Below are positions 11,290 to 25,700 of a stretch of 64,000 nucleotides of DNA, in pieces; position 1 is the first letter of the stretch, and each line of letters begins with the position of its first letter. The notes under the pieces were generated by a model that saw nothing but the letters and a program-made list of their open reading frames with translations, did not search any database and was not told the DNA's origin. Source of the stretch: Strongylocentrotus droebachiensis (lineage: Eukaryota > Echinodermata > Echinoidea > Camarodonta > Strongylocentrotidae); assembly GCA_035222895.1 (NCBI GenBank), contig JAVYIG010002207.1, positions 62,001 to 126,000 of the forward strand, in the 5' to 3' direction. The position numbers were made by a program, and so were the translations under genes.

Positions 11290-14200
11290 GGGGGGGGGGG
11301 GGGGAGAGAGGACATAACCCCACCCCCCCCCCCCAAAAAAAAAAAAAAAAAAAAATTTGCTCAGGGCCATTAGGCCACTCCATGTACATGTACATGTAAT
11401 TCTGTATAAAGTAAAATAATTTGATAGCCTTCTGATGTCGGTAGACTGAAAGATCTAGTGACACTTTAACAGGAATTTAGGCCAACGGAAAGATATATAC
11501 TTTTGATTATTGTACCGTATTTGCCGGCGTATAGGCCGCAGTATTTTTGGAAGAAAAAATATCAAAAAGTCGGGGTGCGGCCTATGCGGCGAAAGAGTAA
11601 AAAAAAGATTTTTTTTTTTTTATTTTTTTTTTTATTTTTTTTTAGTTTTGATTTATGGCGCTATGCCTGGCAATGTCTCCCAGCTCAGTAATCAGTGTTG
11701 ACTCACCACTCGGAAACTACAACAACACTAAAATTTGTCTGTCATCTTGGTTTGAAAGTAATCTTTCTAATAGATCTCAATATGTAGTTTATAATAATAA
11801 TTCCTCATTTTTTTATATATAACAAATGGTGTTCCACAAGGTACTATCCTAGGACCTAGTACTCTTTTGTTTTTAATTCACATTAATGATCTTACACATT
11901 CTTCTAAAAACGACATTGTTACCATTATTTTGTGACAAGTTTACAAGCACAAATCAGCGCCTTTAACTGCACCTCGATGTTAAATGAAGGTCCTTCCCCG
12001 CGTGGGTTTTCGACAACAAAACAACAACAACAACCAAAAAAAAAAAAAATCGGGGGTGCAGCCTATACGGCGGTGCGGCCTTTACGCCGGCAAATACGGT
12101 ACATGGGTTAGAAGTGGTGGTGCTAAATTTGCTTTGGATAACATCAATGTTGATGTTACACAGTGTAGGTCAGATGTCGTTTATCATAAACACAAAACAT
12201 ATTTGGTATGATGATGTTCATTGAGTGATAAAAGGAATGATTTACATCATGTACATTTGTATCTTTAAAAAAAACAGTTTTTAAACTTTGACGCTGATAA
12301 ACTATTTTTACATTTTTCTCTATCTGTGATCCTTTCTATCCTCTCCATCATGCTTCCATTTTCTTGTGTTTTGTAGTTTTTTTTTGTAGTTTTTTTTTAA
12401 ATGTGGAGAGCTAGAAGGGTGTTTACCCTGTGCAATGACTATTCTAAGATCAAACAGGTGATAAAAAATTTGTTTAGCCCCTTTGTAATGTATATTAACA
12501 TTGTTTATCTTCACTGTTTTGTTTTTTAATTTCCTATTTGAAAGCTTTCTATTGTATGTATTTTCTGTTCTCTTCACAACATCTGTTCATTTCTTTGGTA
12601 ATCTACTTGTATGTCCTAGGTAATGTTCCATTCTCTGTTATTCAACATCCCAATTTCACACCATTGATCTATGTGATTATTATTTTTTCTCTTGACTTTG
12701 GTATTTTACTTTTTTGCAGGCAAAAAGTTTGACATCAAAAAAGCAGAGAGCCTCTTTAGGAAAGTAAGTATTACAAATGTGACTTATATTTTTCAAATTT
12801 TATTTATAAAGAAAAAGAATTTTGTTAACCAAAATTTACAAAGCTTTTGTCGTACACGGGGTATATTTTAGTGCTGTGGGGGCAACATGCCCTGAGCTAC
12901 ATCCATCTTTTGAATTAGAATCGGATATGATTTTACACAATCATTGTATAGTTTGTCAGCCCTTGTGCATTAAAGTCTTTAGCATTGCGAAATGGTTTCA
13001 CAGAAAATGAGATAATTCTATATAATACTAAAGGTGGTTAGTCTTTTGAACATGATATTTTTTTCAACATATGCCCATATTTTGATTGAACTTTTACAAG
13101 TGTTCATTGTATGTTTCTAATGATCCATTTATTTTGACCCAGTTTTAATGAATACATCCAACAAATCTAGCACTATGTGGACAAGAACGGGTCATAAGCC
13201 CTCTCCTCAATAGGAGAATTAGAGCATGAACGATTGATTTTGAAATCTTTTAAAGCAATTCAGAGAATATCATTTTGCATCCATTGCACGGTGACATGCA
13301 TAATGGTTGTGATCATCAAAATGGCAATCAATGTATTCTTGTTTGCAATGTCCATACATGTACATGTACATGTAACATATTTATTGTTTTTGTAACTGTT
13401 ATGCTTCCTGGGAGAAATTTCAATCGTTTTAAACACATTTTTGGCAGGTTCAAATCCTGCTGGTTCCAAGATTTAGAAATATGTTTTTTCTGACTTTTGT
13501 TCAATTACAGATCAAGCACGCGATCTTTATTTACTGGGTGCAAGCCAAAAATGTGTTTAAAACCATATCTAGTCTGTCAGTAACTACTTACCTCAGTCAC
13601 ACTGCCAAAACTGACTCCAAACCAGTCCCAAACTGAATGACTCATGGCCATTAGGGTTTTGTTGGTCTGGAGTCGGGTCTTGTCGGTGTGACCGTGGTAC
13701 GATAAGGCTTTTAAAAAAAAGATGTTGTGTTGCCCTTTGCGACCGGCCCAAAAATCTTAAAATCTACGGTCGGCTTTTTTTTATTTACTTATTTTTTAAA
13801 CTGTTTTTTAGGGAAAAAATGTAATAAAGCATTAAAAAAAGATATATATCAGCCCAAAAAGAGAGTTAAAAAAAAAAAAAAAGATTTTTGACTGACCGAC
13901 CCATGTTTTGGCACCTAAAGGGCAAATCAACATTTTTTTTTTTAAGGCTTAATTTTTTAATGGCAAATTTGATTGAGTTACACTGAATTACAAACTGGAA
14001 TCAATATTCAAAAAAGAATCCTGTTAATTGTGTAAGCTTCTCAATTCATTCTCTCATTTATTGTTTGATAATGAGGTCAGAGAAGAGTCGTATGTGAAAA
14101 ATCTTAATAAGATATGAACACATTCTTCAGAAAAACCTTATAATACAATCGTATTGGAAACCTTCTTTTTTTATAGGAGAGGGGGGGGGGGGGTTGTCTG

Positions 14201-16720
14201 AGCTTACTTGTATTTAAACTTGAATTGGCAATGCATTAAAGCCCCACTGTCCTACTTGTAGCTACTTGCTCCCTCTATATAGAAAACTTCCCCAATCGGT
14301 GCCTGTTGGTCCCCCATGATCCTCTTTTTCTTATGTTAATTGAGAGCTGAGTTAATGAGATAGCCACCTGTCAGTGACCTCGCTGTGTGGTCTAATCCCT
14401 TCTGGCCCAGTAGTATTGACGGTCTTTAAAGACAGGAAACTACAAAAAGTGGATAACAAGATAAATTGCTAACAACTATTCAGACTTCAAAATTCATCAA
14501 AGTGAGGCCAAGGTCATTTGGTCCCAGCTCTTATTCTTTCTTGGTCAATGAAACCATACAAGTACATGGTAGTCCCATTGATACAAAAGAAAACGTGTTG
14601 TGTGTGAAGAAAACAGGATGTTTTCTGTAATGCAACAAATTGTTGTAGAGGTTTTGACCCCTATTGCAGTTGAAATTATTTTTTTGCAATTTGTACTGAT
14701 CCTGTTCTTAAAAGGGGGATAGAAATGTTGAAAAGAACTGGGTTACTTTGAAATGGGCTGGAATGCAGCAAATGTACAATTCTCTGTAATGGTGAATGTC
14801 CCATGTGCAGTTTATGGTTTCCATAATTTGGTTTTCTGTTAATCTATCCATCAGCTTAGATGAACCACAGAATTGGTGTATTTGTTTATATCTGTATTTC
14901 ACCTTGCTCATAACACATCAGTAGGCCTACTCCTAGAGAGAACAATCAAAATTAGGTTACCCTAGTACTTTGATTGTCATATTAATAAATACACACTTTA
15001 CTCTGGAATAAAATTCTAGTAGCTCAATGAACAACTAATTTGGCTGCTGAATGGACAGATTGTCCTATCTGCTTTGGTAATTGAACTCCAAATTTGGAAG
15101 AAATGCAGGACATTTTTGGGGTAGTCTTTTCAATATATTCACCACAACAAACCTAGTATTCACACACAACAAAGTGATCAAACCAACCAACTATCTACTG
15201 GCAAAATGTGGTTGCCTTTGTAGCTTAGGCTAGCTTTTGGTATGTAAGGGGAATTAAACAATTGTCAATTGTGAATTAATGGCCCTGAACTAGGTTTTTC
15301 TTGAATGGAGAAGGGAAGGGAGGGGTCAAATAGGCAAACAGCTAGTTAGCCAAAAGTGTCTGTATTTCTACAATTTAAAAAAGGTCATCAATTTTTTAAA
15401 GTTCTAAAAATTCAAAATTTGGTAATAGAATATTTGAGAAAGGTGACTGGTTAGTGATGCTCTTGCCCCTCATAATTGAGGATAATTATCATACAATAAT
15501 GAGGCCATTTCTGCCCAGTTTAATTAAATGAGGGTGAATTTCAGAAAGATTATCATTGAGTCGTCAGTGTTCCTTTGTTAAACCTTCACTGACATGGAAT
15601 GAAATATCATAATCAGGTAGTGTGTAAGATAAGCACTAAACTGTACATGTAAAGAATGTTTTGGATAATGTGACATTCCAAACCCCCAATTATGAACAAC
15701 AAACAGCATGTTATTGTTCTGTCTGTCTGTTTGTATTAATGTTTTCAATGTCTTTACTCATTAGCTGTGAAGTGCTAACCGTTTTAAATAGAAGTATTGA
15801 CAGTGACAGCATATTTATTGTGCATCCGTGCATACAGTAACATGGGTTTCATATAAACTTGAATCTGAACATACAGTGTACACAGGAGCCAGAAGGACTT
15901 TAATTCTACAGGGGCTTTCACACCGGGCATTGCGTAGAGTTGCGTAGAGTTGCGTACCAACTACACCGATCGCAACCCTACGCCGATCGTACACGACCCT
16001 ACGCCGGCCGACGCAACTGTACGCGGAGAGACGCAAATGGGTACGCGAGATGAACGCAAAAAATTAAACATGTTTAATTTTTTTTCGCGTACCTTTGGCG
16101 TAGACACCTTACGCAGAGAGTATGCAACTTGTACGCAAGTCTACGCAACACTACGCAACTGTACGCCAAGCCTACGCAACAATACGCTACCCTACGCCAG
16201 TTCGATGAAGCATTAAAAACGTATAAAGACGTCCTAGATCCAACCTGCGCGCAGCCTAGCCACAATGACTGCTTGATCCCTGCTGGACTTTTCATTACTT
16301 TTCCTGCAGTGCTACATTTTATTCGTCCCGCTGGACTCTATTGTCGCTGCTGAACTATATCCGCAGGATTTAATTATTTCAGCTTTAATTACTGCAAAAA
16401 TGCCAGGAAAGAAGGGCAAGAGTTGTCGGCGAGGCCACTTGTTTCCATCCCTCTGGAGTGTCTTGTGTCTTGTAGCTGTTGCCGGTGGCCAGAAACCTCA
16501 AGGTGACAGCCAGCTTTAAACCAGGTTTCAGAGACTTCCTGTAGTTAGTATCTCGTTTGGTAATCCTCGGTGCAATTCGTGTCAGAAGTTCATGGAAATC
16601 CTGTGGTCCCATCTGCATGAAATTGGTAAATGCAGAAACATCCTCAGCATGCAGTTTTTTCATCAGCTGTTCATATTGCCCCTACAGGGGCCTGCACTGG
16701 ATCCAAGGTTTTACCCACAC

Positions 16721-16751
<31 letters not shown>

Positions 16752-19700
16752 CTTCTTCTTCTTCTTCCTCTTCCTCTTCCTCTTCCTCTTCCATTTCCTC
16801 TTCCTCTTCCTCTTCCTCTTCCTCTTCCTCTTCCTCTTCCTCTTCCTCTTCTTCTTCTTCTTCTTCTTCGTCTTCTTCTAGATTCTTTCCTTCTCTGTTC
16901 TTGTTCTTCTCCCAAGCTTTCATGTTCTGCCACATGACTAATTAGTCTTTCCAGGGCATCCAGATGCTGGAGAATTGTACCTTTTTGCCGAAGGCCCAAA
17001 CAATTCAAACAGCAGTGATGTGTTATGGAGAGCAGGCAGCAGTGGATTGAGGGCAGAAAACTAGGTTTATAAAGCGCCAATGGCTAAACTCGCGGCTCCT
17101 ACGAGCGTCTATTGCATTTTTACATGGCACTTTCGTACACAGTAAGCAACCGTACGCAACCGTAAGCAACCCTACGCCAGGCCTACGCAAGCGTACGTAA
17201 CCCTACGCCAGGCCTACGCAAGCGTACGTAACCCTACGCCAGGCCTACGCAAGTGTACGTAACCTTACGCCAATTGCCTACGCACAGGGTACGTAATTTT
17301 ACGCCATTGTACGCAAGCCTACGCATCACCTACGCAGGGACTACGCCGAAGCATCAATTTATTCATGAGTACGCAGCTTAACTTCGGCGTAGTCGGTACG
17401 CAACACTACGCAACTCCACGCAGATCCGATGTGAAAGGGGCTTACCTGTACAATGTATGAGTTAATGCTAGTCTGCAGACAAAGACTCTAATTTGATACT
17501 TCACCACAATTCTTAAAGCCTTAAACACAGCCTAGCTCTGTCAGCCTCTGACTACATACATGTCAAATGAACAGATTAAGTACAGAGCCTAGTATGCAAT
17601 ATGCTGTCAGCTTAGTCTGACAGTGCAGACACTGTTATGCACGTAGCGACTGACAAGGGTGTGTGCTTGCAAACGAACACCCTTCTGGCTCCAAACAGAC
17701 GTTCTTTTCGTTCATTCATGCTCTTATGTATTTTTAGACATCCCCTGATGCTTTGTATAAACCCATTGGTCCAGCCTAGCTGTAAGGTCCAATGAACCCT
17801 AAACCTCATAGGACGTATTAGGATTAACAACTAATGCTATGGTCTCTTGAATACCCCAACCCCATTAATAGACTAGTCTGCAAGCACAGACTCTGATTTG
17901 ATGCCCTAAAATCTTGAGTAGAGCCTTGATATGCAGTCTCTGGCCTTATTATTACTGTGGTCTCCTAGTGCAGAACCTGCTTCGGAACGAACGATCAGAT
18001 GTCAAACGAATAGGAAAGACGAACTAGAAGGCATTTAGGTAGGACTGTATAGTCCTCTATCAACTTTTCCTGCTCGCATCCTATAGAAAATCAACATGGT
18101 GATCATGTTTTGACATGGAAGCTTTGCCTTGGATTGTTCTGAGTGGAGTAAAGGATCAAGTTTTTTTTATACTAAATAATGTTTAAATATTCCAAAGCAT
18201 TTAAAGGTAAAGACCAGTATTGGCAACGCCCCAATTTCAAAAAATGAAATGGAAGCTCTCATTACCAATCATGTGAAAGAATATGTTTTGACTAATACAT
18301 GATGATAAAAAATTTGCCTGGAAACTGCCTACTAATTCATATATTTGGTAAATTTATCTCTCTCATGGTCTGGTGAGAGAGATAGGGTAGTCCCATATAC
18401 ATCTTTCTGTGTATAGTGCATGTAACTTTACGAAGAATGGGCCAAATTTCTTATCATTTTGATGATTCCAGAACCTTGCAGATGCTAGATGCTAGATGAT
18501 CAACCTTTTCTGATCGATTCCACAACGTTTCTTTCACAATGCAATCGCATGACCATTACTGGTCTTTACCTTTAAGCTGTATTGCTATACAGTGCGGCCC
18601 AGAAAAAACAAAACGGACCATTATCAATGTTTTATCATAACTTAATCACAATTATAATTAATAAATGACACATATTTGTAAAGCTTAGATCCTCCTCTTT
18701 CATTTGTTGAAACTCATATGATGCATACATGTATTTCACGCATGAGTGATTAAAAACAATTTGAAGAGAGGATACCAAAAATTCATTTGGTGGGCGGTAT
18801 CTGAATTTCAAAGAGAAAATCACACTTCTAGAAAGTTCATTTTTTGCTCTTTCATATTATGACACCTCAATCAGGAAAAATAAGCAAGAAATAACTAAGT
18901 TCTGTTTATTTAAAGTAATGCTTGCATTTCCATAATTAGATTAAACGAAATCATTTCACTGGCTGCTTGCTGTAGCAACAAACAGAGTTGACAAAAGACT
19001 TAACTCCGTTTCATTGATGATCAGCCATGCACAAAGAAGACAAAAAACTTGATGCATGGCTGATCGTAAATGAAAAGGAGTTAGGTTTTTTTTTTCTTTT
19101 TTTTCTGGGACGCACTATATAATAGCTAATATTGATGTAAAGTTTAAATTCAGAAAGCTGTTATTACATCATTGATCATGACCTTTATAAATTTCAGGCA
19201 TGTTCACATATAGACTTTGCCATTGCTATATTTCTTGCTTTGATACAATGCAATGAAGCCATGTTTCCTAAGCTTGGGTGTCACTCCAGCTTGTATTTTA
19301 CACAAATATTCTTACAGGTATTAAAGTTCTTATCACTGATCCCATAGCTACAGCTAACGTTGTGTAATTCGTACCATGGGAAAAGGAGGGGGGTGGGGGT
19401 GATGTGGAAGCAAAGTTGATTGTTATATTCTTTGCGGCTGAGATTTAATTGTCTGATGAACCTAGATAATAGTTCAGATCAGTCCCCATGCCATTCCACC
19501 CCATGAGTTTTGTAAGAAAATAGAAACGGTGGTTGCACTTTTCTATTGTGGTTTTTATAGATTTGTGTTTTATAAAAGCTATTCATTATTATGAAAGGAA
19601 TGTTGGCTTAAGAGCCGGAAAAACTTGATTCACTTACATGGCTATGGATAAAGGAAGCATACTAGACAACTTCTCTGCCCATACTATTTATAAAAATGAA

Positions 19701-22700
19701 GGTCTGGAATTGATCCAAGTTATGTAAGGAAGAGATCCAAGTTATGAAAGGAAGAGATCCAAGTTATGAAACGAAAGGCACAAAAGGCTTTTGTTGTTAG
19801 CTGTGTGAGATAAAAGAAGCTATTTCTCACCCATGAGTACATGTTACCACCAGGCACAGACTCTAATTGACACTTTAAAGTGAATACCGGTAGGTAACAT
19901 TGTTGAAGGTTGATGAAAAAAACTGTGTAATTTTTTGTATGAAATGTTACTTATTATATTCCTTCTACTGTGCTGGTCCTGTATAACATGCAAACATTTC
20001 TGAAAAATTCTCAAACCACAAAGATATTTATGGTTTTCTTGGAAGGCGTCACTGTGCAACACTCTCTAACAGTAAATTCTCCCAACCATATTTTTAATTT
20101 TCCCCCAACCATTTTTTAATTTTCCCAACTGTTTTTCCATGAAAATAAGACACGAGACAGCTTTAAAAATCTTTCAACACTTAAATGTCTGGAATGGTAT
20201 ATAGAGCCAATTCATTGCTTTGTGACAATTTATATTCACCTAAAATGTAATTAAATTGTAATAATATAAGTTGGTAAAATTAAGGAATCGATCAGATCAT
20301 TTTTTCCCAATTTTCATCATTAATAATGGTCTGTTTTCACTCAAACTTTCTGGTTATCTTTAATTGTACATCTAGCATTGAAGTCACTACCTTAGCACCA
20401 AAGTGAGTGGTGAAATAGCCTTGTGGCAGGCACCTGATCTCTTTGGAAGTAATTCACTTTGCATACATTAGTTGTTGCCATGTTAGGCAAGACACTGGCA
20501 AGCTTTTCAATCAACATCCATTATGTGAACAGGTCTATTTTGCAGGTTGAAAGTACATGTATGCCTTCACATATCTGTCACCCTTGCCTTGCCAATACCG
20601 ACTCACTTTGATACTTACAGGGAACAGTACATACAGTAGTTGCCCCGAAATACCCCCCAAAATCATTTTCTGCTACCCAATTGTCAAAATATTCACAAGG
20701 ACCTTCTGCTCATGTCTTTTTTTGTTGGGAAGGGGGGTATGTAACCTTTTGTTTGCTTCTGACCCCTAAACCAAAAGTTAGTGTGAAGCCTTTTGCTTGC
20801 ATGCATTCTTCTGTAGGTTCATAGCTGGGTCATTGATGAATCTTATTGTGAGATAGGAATCAGTCATTATCATACTGAATAGATCAAGAGTGCATTGATC
20901 TCTGCCAGATATTAAAGATTCAAATATAATACACTTTTAGATCAGTGCTACTTATGCTACTGAATTCCTAACTTTACCTAACCCTAAACTGGCTAAAGCT
21001 AAACCCAACTGAAATCCCACCACTATATCTTTGCTGAAGTAAAGCCCTGAGCAATTGTTACCAAAGCAATGTCGAATCACTGCTGATTTAATACAAGTTT
21101 TATCAGAGTACATACAGCTAGGTATTAAAGTCACCTTCTGCTCAATATTCCCCACAATGTAGATTCTGACAATGGAAACAAGAATTTCCATTTTAAAAGA
21201 CACTTTCTAGCCGTTTATTGTGTATGTTATCAGGGCCATGGGAGTGATTTTGTAGGTCCTGAAGGTTAAAGGTTATGCCCTACTTACTATGTATGCCACT
21301 GGCAGATACAGCCTTACAGGATTCTCTGGCTTTGAGAGGGAGGGGGCAGAGGGTACAAGTTCAAGACTCTAACAATCAATAGAAAAATTTACAGTTTGAA
21401 AAAGCCACTTCTCAACTCACTGGGGTGCTGAGGAATAGGACTTTTTTTGTAATGTAATCAAAATTAATTCACAAATCTTTGTGAAGAGCCTCAATACACA
21501 TCACCTCATTTACTGTTACAAATAACTTTACTTGAAAATCATCGATCCTCCAGGTCCTCAAATCGATCCTCAAATTTTATCAGGAAACATTTTTCCTGAA
21601 TTTTTTTTTTTTTTTTTTTTAATCTTTGTTTTTCTTTGTTTTTTCTTTGTTTGTTGCCATGGCAACCTTATATTTTAATTTTTAAAATGTTGTGGAAAGA
21701 TGTCCCTGTTATTATCTTGGAATGCAAAGTGTTTTGAGTAGCAATTTGATCTGGAAAGTAAATACCGGTATATTACTTTTTAAATATTTTCTTTGTTTTG
21801 TTTCCATGGCAACAATATATTTAATTTCAAGCTTTCTCTTAAAAAGGGGAATAACAAAAATATAATGAAGAAAAGTTCTCAATTTCAATGAGAAACAAGA
21901 TATGGGGCCAGTCACCACGAAATGAGTCCAGTGTCGCATTAGGCTCAATCGTAGTAATAGCGATGTATAGTGTGTATGTACTAAAAATTGACCCACCTAC
22001 CACATTTAAGATTTTTCCAAAAATCGACTTACTAATGTCTTGTAGTTTATATCCCCAGAGCTTAGGTCACAAAAATATCTCCTTCTAACATTTTTTGGCA
22101 AATAATATAGGCTATGTTACGCATCATTAACTTTACACCTAATTATCTAAAAACTGGGTAATCCCATTGTTTATAAAGTCCAATTAGGTTTTTGTTCATA
22201 TTTCTGGATATAATTTATCAATTTTAATGTGCGACCCTTTAATTTAAAGCTTACTTAATGTAAATTCATATAATACTTAAAAACAGGAATAAAATTTTTG
22301 ACCAACTGGACTCATTTCGTGGTGACAGGCCCCATATACTTTTTGAGATATGGCACATCAAACAATGCTTGCAATGTTGAGGTATGTACTCTTTACTATG
22401 TACTTAAATTACACTCGGTGCCATGCTTACATTGTAAATTCCTATGCAAAAACTTCAGGAAATACCCCTAAATAAAAATATTAAAAAATTAATATCTCGA
22501 GAATCAATTTATATTTTGACTCCATTTTTTTTCCATATTGAATGATAAATTGTGTTCTCCAAATACAGTGCAAAATTGTCATGATTTAATGGACTTCAAT
22601 TTTTAGTCTAACATCCCTATCAATACACATCACCTCATTTACTGTTACAAATAATTGTGGGGGGGGGGCAGAGGGAACAAGTCCGAGACTCTTTAACAAT

Positions 22701-25700
22701 CAATAGATAAATTTACAGTTTGAAAAAGCCACTTCTCAACTCACTGGGGTGCTGAGGAATAGGACTTTTTTGTAATGTAATCAAAATTAATTCACAAATC
22801 TTTGTGAAGAGCCTCAATACACATCACCTCATTTACTGTTACAAATAATTGTGGGGGGGGGGGCAGAGGGAACAAGTCCGAGACTCTTTAACAATCAAAA
22901 GATAAAGTTACAGTTTGAAAAAGCCACTTCTCAACTCACTTGGGTGCTGAGGAATAGGACTTTTTGTAATGTAATCAAAATTAATTCACAAATCTTTGTG
23001 AAGAGCCTCAATACACATCACCTCATTTACTGTTACAAATTGTATTTCAATAGTCAGAATTAAAATCGCATACTTTAATTGTTACTAGGTAGAACAAAAA
23101 TGATGGCTTGTCCTACCTAACAACACTGAATGTTTGCAAATAGCATTCTGACTATTGACATACAATTATTTGTAATAGGCGAATTAAATAATTTGTATCG
23201 AGGTACTTCACAAAGATTTGTGCATTTAATTTGATTACATTGCGAAAATGATTTATTTAATCAATGTTTATACAAGTATTTGCAGGTCCTTCCCAGTGTA
23301 TACCAGTATTATTCAAAGGAGAGGACATGTATGGTAGAACGGTTTTCTACATGATTATTTACAAAAATATGTTCAGAAAAGTAGGAAATATAATGCATTC
23401 TTTCTTTGAAAAAGTGAACAAAAGATTGATTTAACAAACACCCGGAGTTAGTTATTGCAATATGGGTTCAGTATACATGTATTTGATTTGCCCTATTGTA
23501 CTTATCTTGTTTTGATCAAGTTGTTGCAGGTCACTGATCGTATTGATGTGGCATGACCATGAATCTGTGACCTCTTCAGTGAACTTGATTGCTGCCCTCA
23601 TTATGGCATGTAAGGGAACTCAAAGCTCTTGGGGATCGGGGGGGGGGGGGGGTCACACTCTCACAACTCCAAGAATCTGCTCCCCTTTTTATTTGATTAC
23701 CCTTATTCATTTTTTTATTTTTATGTAGGCTTATCATTTATTTGTAGGAATATTGTACCCCCTCATTTGTGAAATCCTGGATCCACCCCTGTCTAGGGTA
23801 TTTGTCTACTTCAGGTACAATATTAAAATTTGTTTATGTATTACTGTATGTCTGAAAGGAAGTGATGCACTGTTGATTATCTTCTCCTTTTTGGATGTTG
23901 GTCTGCATGGATATCGAGTAGGAAACAAAATATTTTATGCAGTGTAAACTGGAAATAAAATGGCGTAGAATTTTGGAGGAGCAGTCGTGTGAACTGCAAT
24001 TATTATGATCAGCTCAAACAAGTTTTAAGATTAAAACAGCTACAGAAACTTATACTGTTTTTGTGTACCGGAATACAGGGTCTATTTAAAATCACATTTA
24101 AGCTTGGAAGCTCTAATCTTTATCCCTTTGGGTGTAGAACTGTCATTTGTAGACGAAGCTTTCATATACTGGTATTTTAATCCTGCAGATGGAGATCAAT
24201 AACTCTTTAGGAAGTTTAGGTAAGGTTTGGGGAATGAAAGGGATAACCTTGGAGGGTTGTGTAAGAGATTGAGATAGAGTGATGTAAGATTCTATTCAAT
24301 GGATTGTTGCATAAGATCTGTTGCATAACATGAAGGGGATCAAGAAGATGCTATTTGCAGTATTCTACATGTCCAGTATAGTGGATGGTGGGTGTGTGTG
24401 ATTGAGATTACCAGTAAATCACAATGTTGTCAGTTTTATTAAAATGTATGATCATTCACAAAAAAGGGGGGGAAAGGAAAAATGAGAAAGTAATATTTCT
24501 CTCACGATGACTTATGAATTATGCAGGCACTTGTATTCATTACATTCTCCCAATGCATTGACAAAATACACTCAGAAATATAAAAGGCAAATTTTAATAA
24601 TAATGATAATAGTGGGTTCTCGTATATATAGCGCTCATGTCCAACAAACTTGAAACTTGGAGGAACTCCTGGTGCTCTGCAATTATTACCTCAGCTTTAG
24701 CATGGCTGCCATTATGGCACTCTAGCATTTAAAGGAATTTATTCCTTTGTTTTGTTTTGACATATTTAGTAGAAATATTTTTCCTGAAACTTTCCAGAAT
24801 TTGTTGACAGTGATTCTTAAGTGTATTGCTCAAATCAAATTAAATAATTGACCGATAAAAATCTGACTCAAAAGAAAAACATAATTGTAATCAGTTGTAT
24901 AAACATACACTAAAAGATGTCATGATGATTGTCTATAAAGAGGTAGTCGTTGGTACATGTACATGTACATGTAGATCTCCTTATGAATTAGACATAATTC
25001 TGAAAGAGTTTCATATATAATGAATTTCATTATTGAAATGTGAATGACATTGTATCCAATATGGCTTATTTGCATAATTTGTTTTGCCATTATTTCTCTT
25101 TTACAGGATATAGTTTGGAGAGAGGAGAATAAGGTTGAAACTATAGCAGAGGACTTTAAGACTCCTGAGGTAATTACATGTTAAGAGTACATTGATAAGA
25201 TTATTAATAAACTGTATAGTTATGGTCAGGTGCAGCAGAGCTGAGACGGGGAGGGTTAGGAGGCAATATCTATAGGCACATCCCCTTTTTTCCCACCAAT
25301 GGGTTTAAATCCCTTCTAACTATCTCAAGAGTCTCTGTACAAATACCAAACTTCTCAGATGAGTTCTTGTAAAACTGAAAAGTTTCCATACATAATGTAT
25401 TTACATTTTCTACAATACTTTGACAAATGTATATGTCACTTATTTATGTGCTGAGTCATCATACTCACAGTACATACATGCACAGTGAAGCTATTTTCAG
25501 CTTGTCAGGAATAAACACGATACAAAAGAAATAAAGAGTTGAATGGTATTGTATTTTAAGTAGTTTTAGGTACATGTCTAGACGATCACAGGCTCCTAAA
25601 TGATCTGTCTATTGTATGTTCTGAATGCTTCTTTTACCCAATATTGATCAAGCATAACCTAGGAAGAGGGTATGAAAGGCTCAGGGGCACGTGGGATATA

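Larger units (their letters stand above)
15910..17442 (-). mobile_element. PIF/Harbinger-like DNA transposon, internally deleted
   Basis: Ends AGGGGCTTTCACACCGG (left) and the inverted CCGATGTGAAAGGGGCT (right), with a 3-bp TAC on each side (15907-15909, 17443-17445). A 3-bp target duplication is characteristic of PIF/Harbinger. Both subterminal regions are packed with CTACGC/GCGTA words, including a 31-bp unit repeated three times at about 17172-17265. The transposase remnant is on the minus strand. Located in intron 3 of the plus SEC14-like gene. Confidence 0.82.

Noticed and set aside
16557..16945. Leu-, Ser- and Phe-rich plus-strand ORFs up to 126 aa
   Set aside because: Products of the TTC/TTCCTC microsatellite opposite the transposase remnant; no family resemblance.
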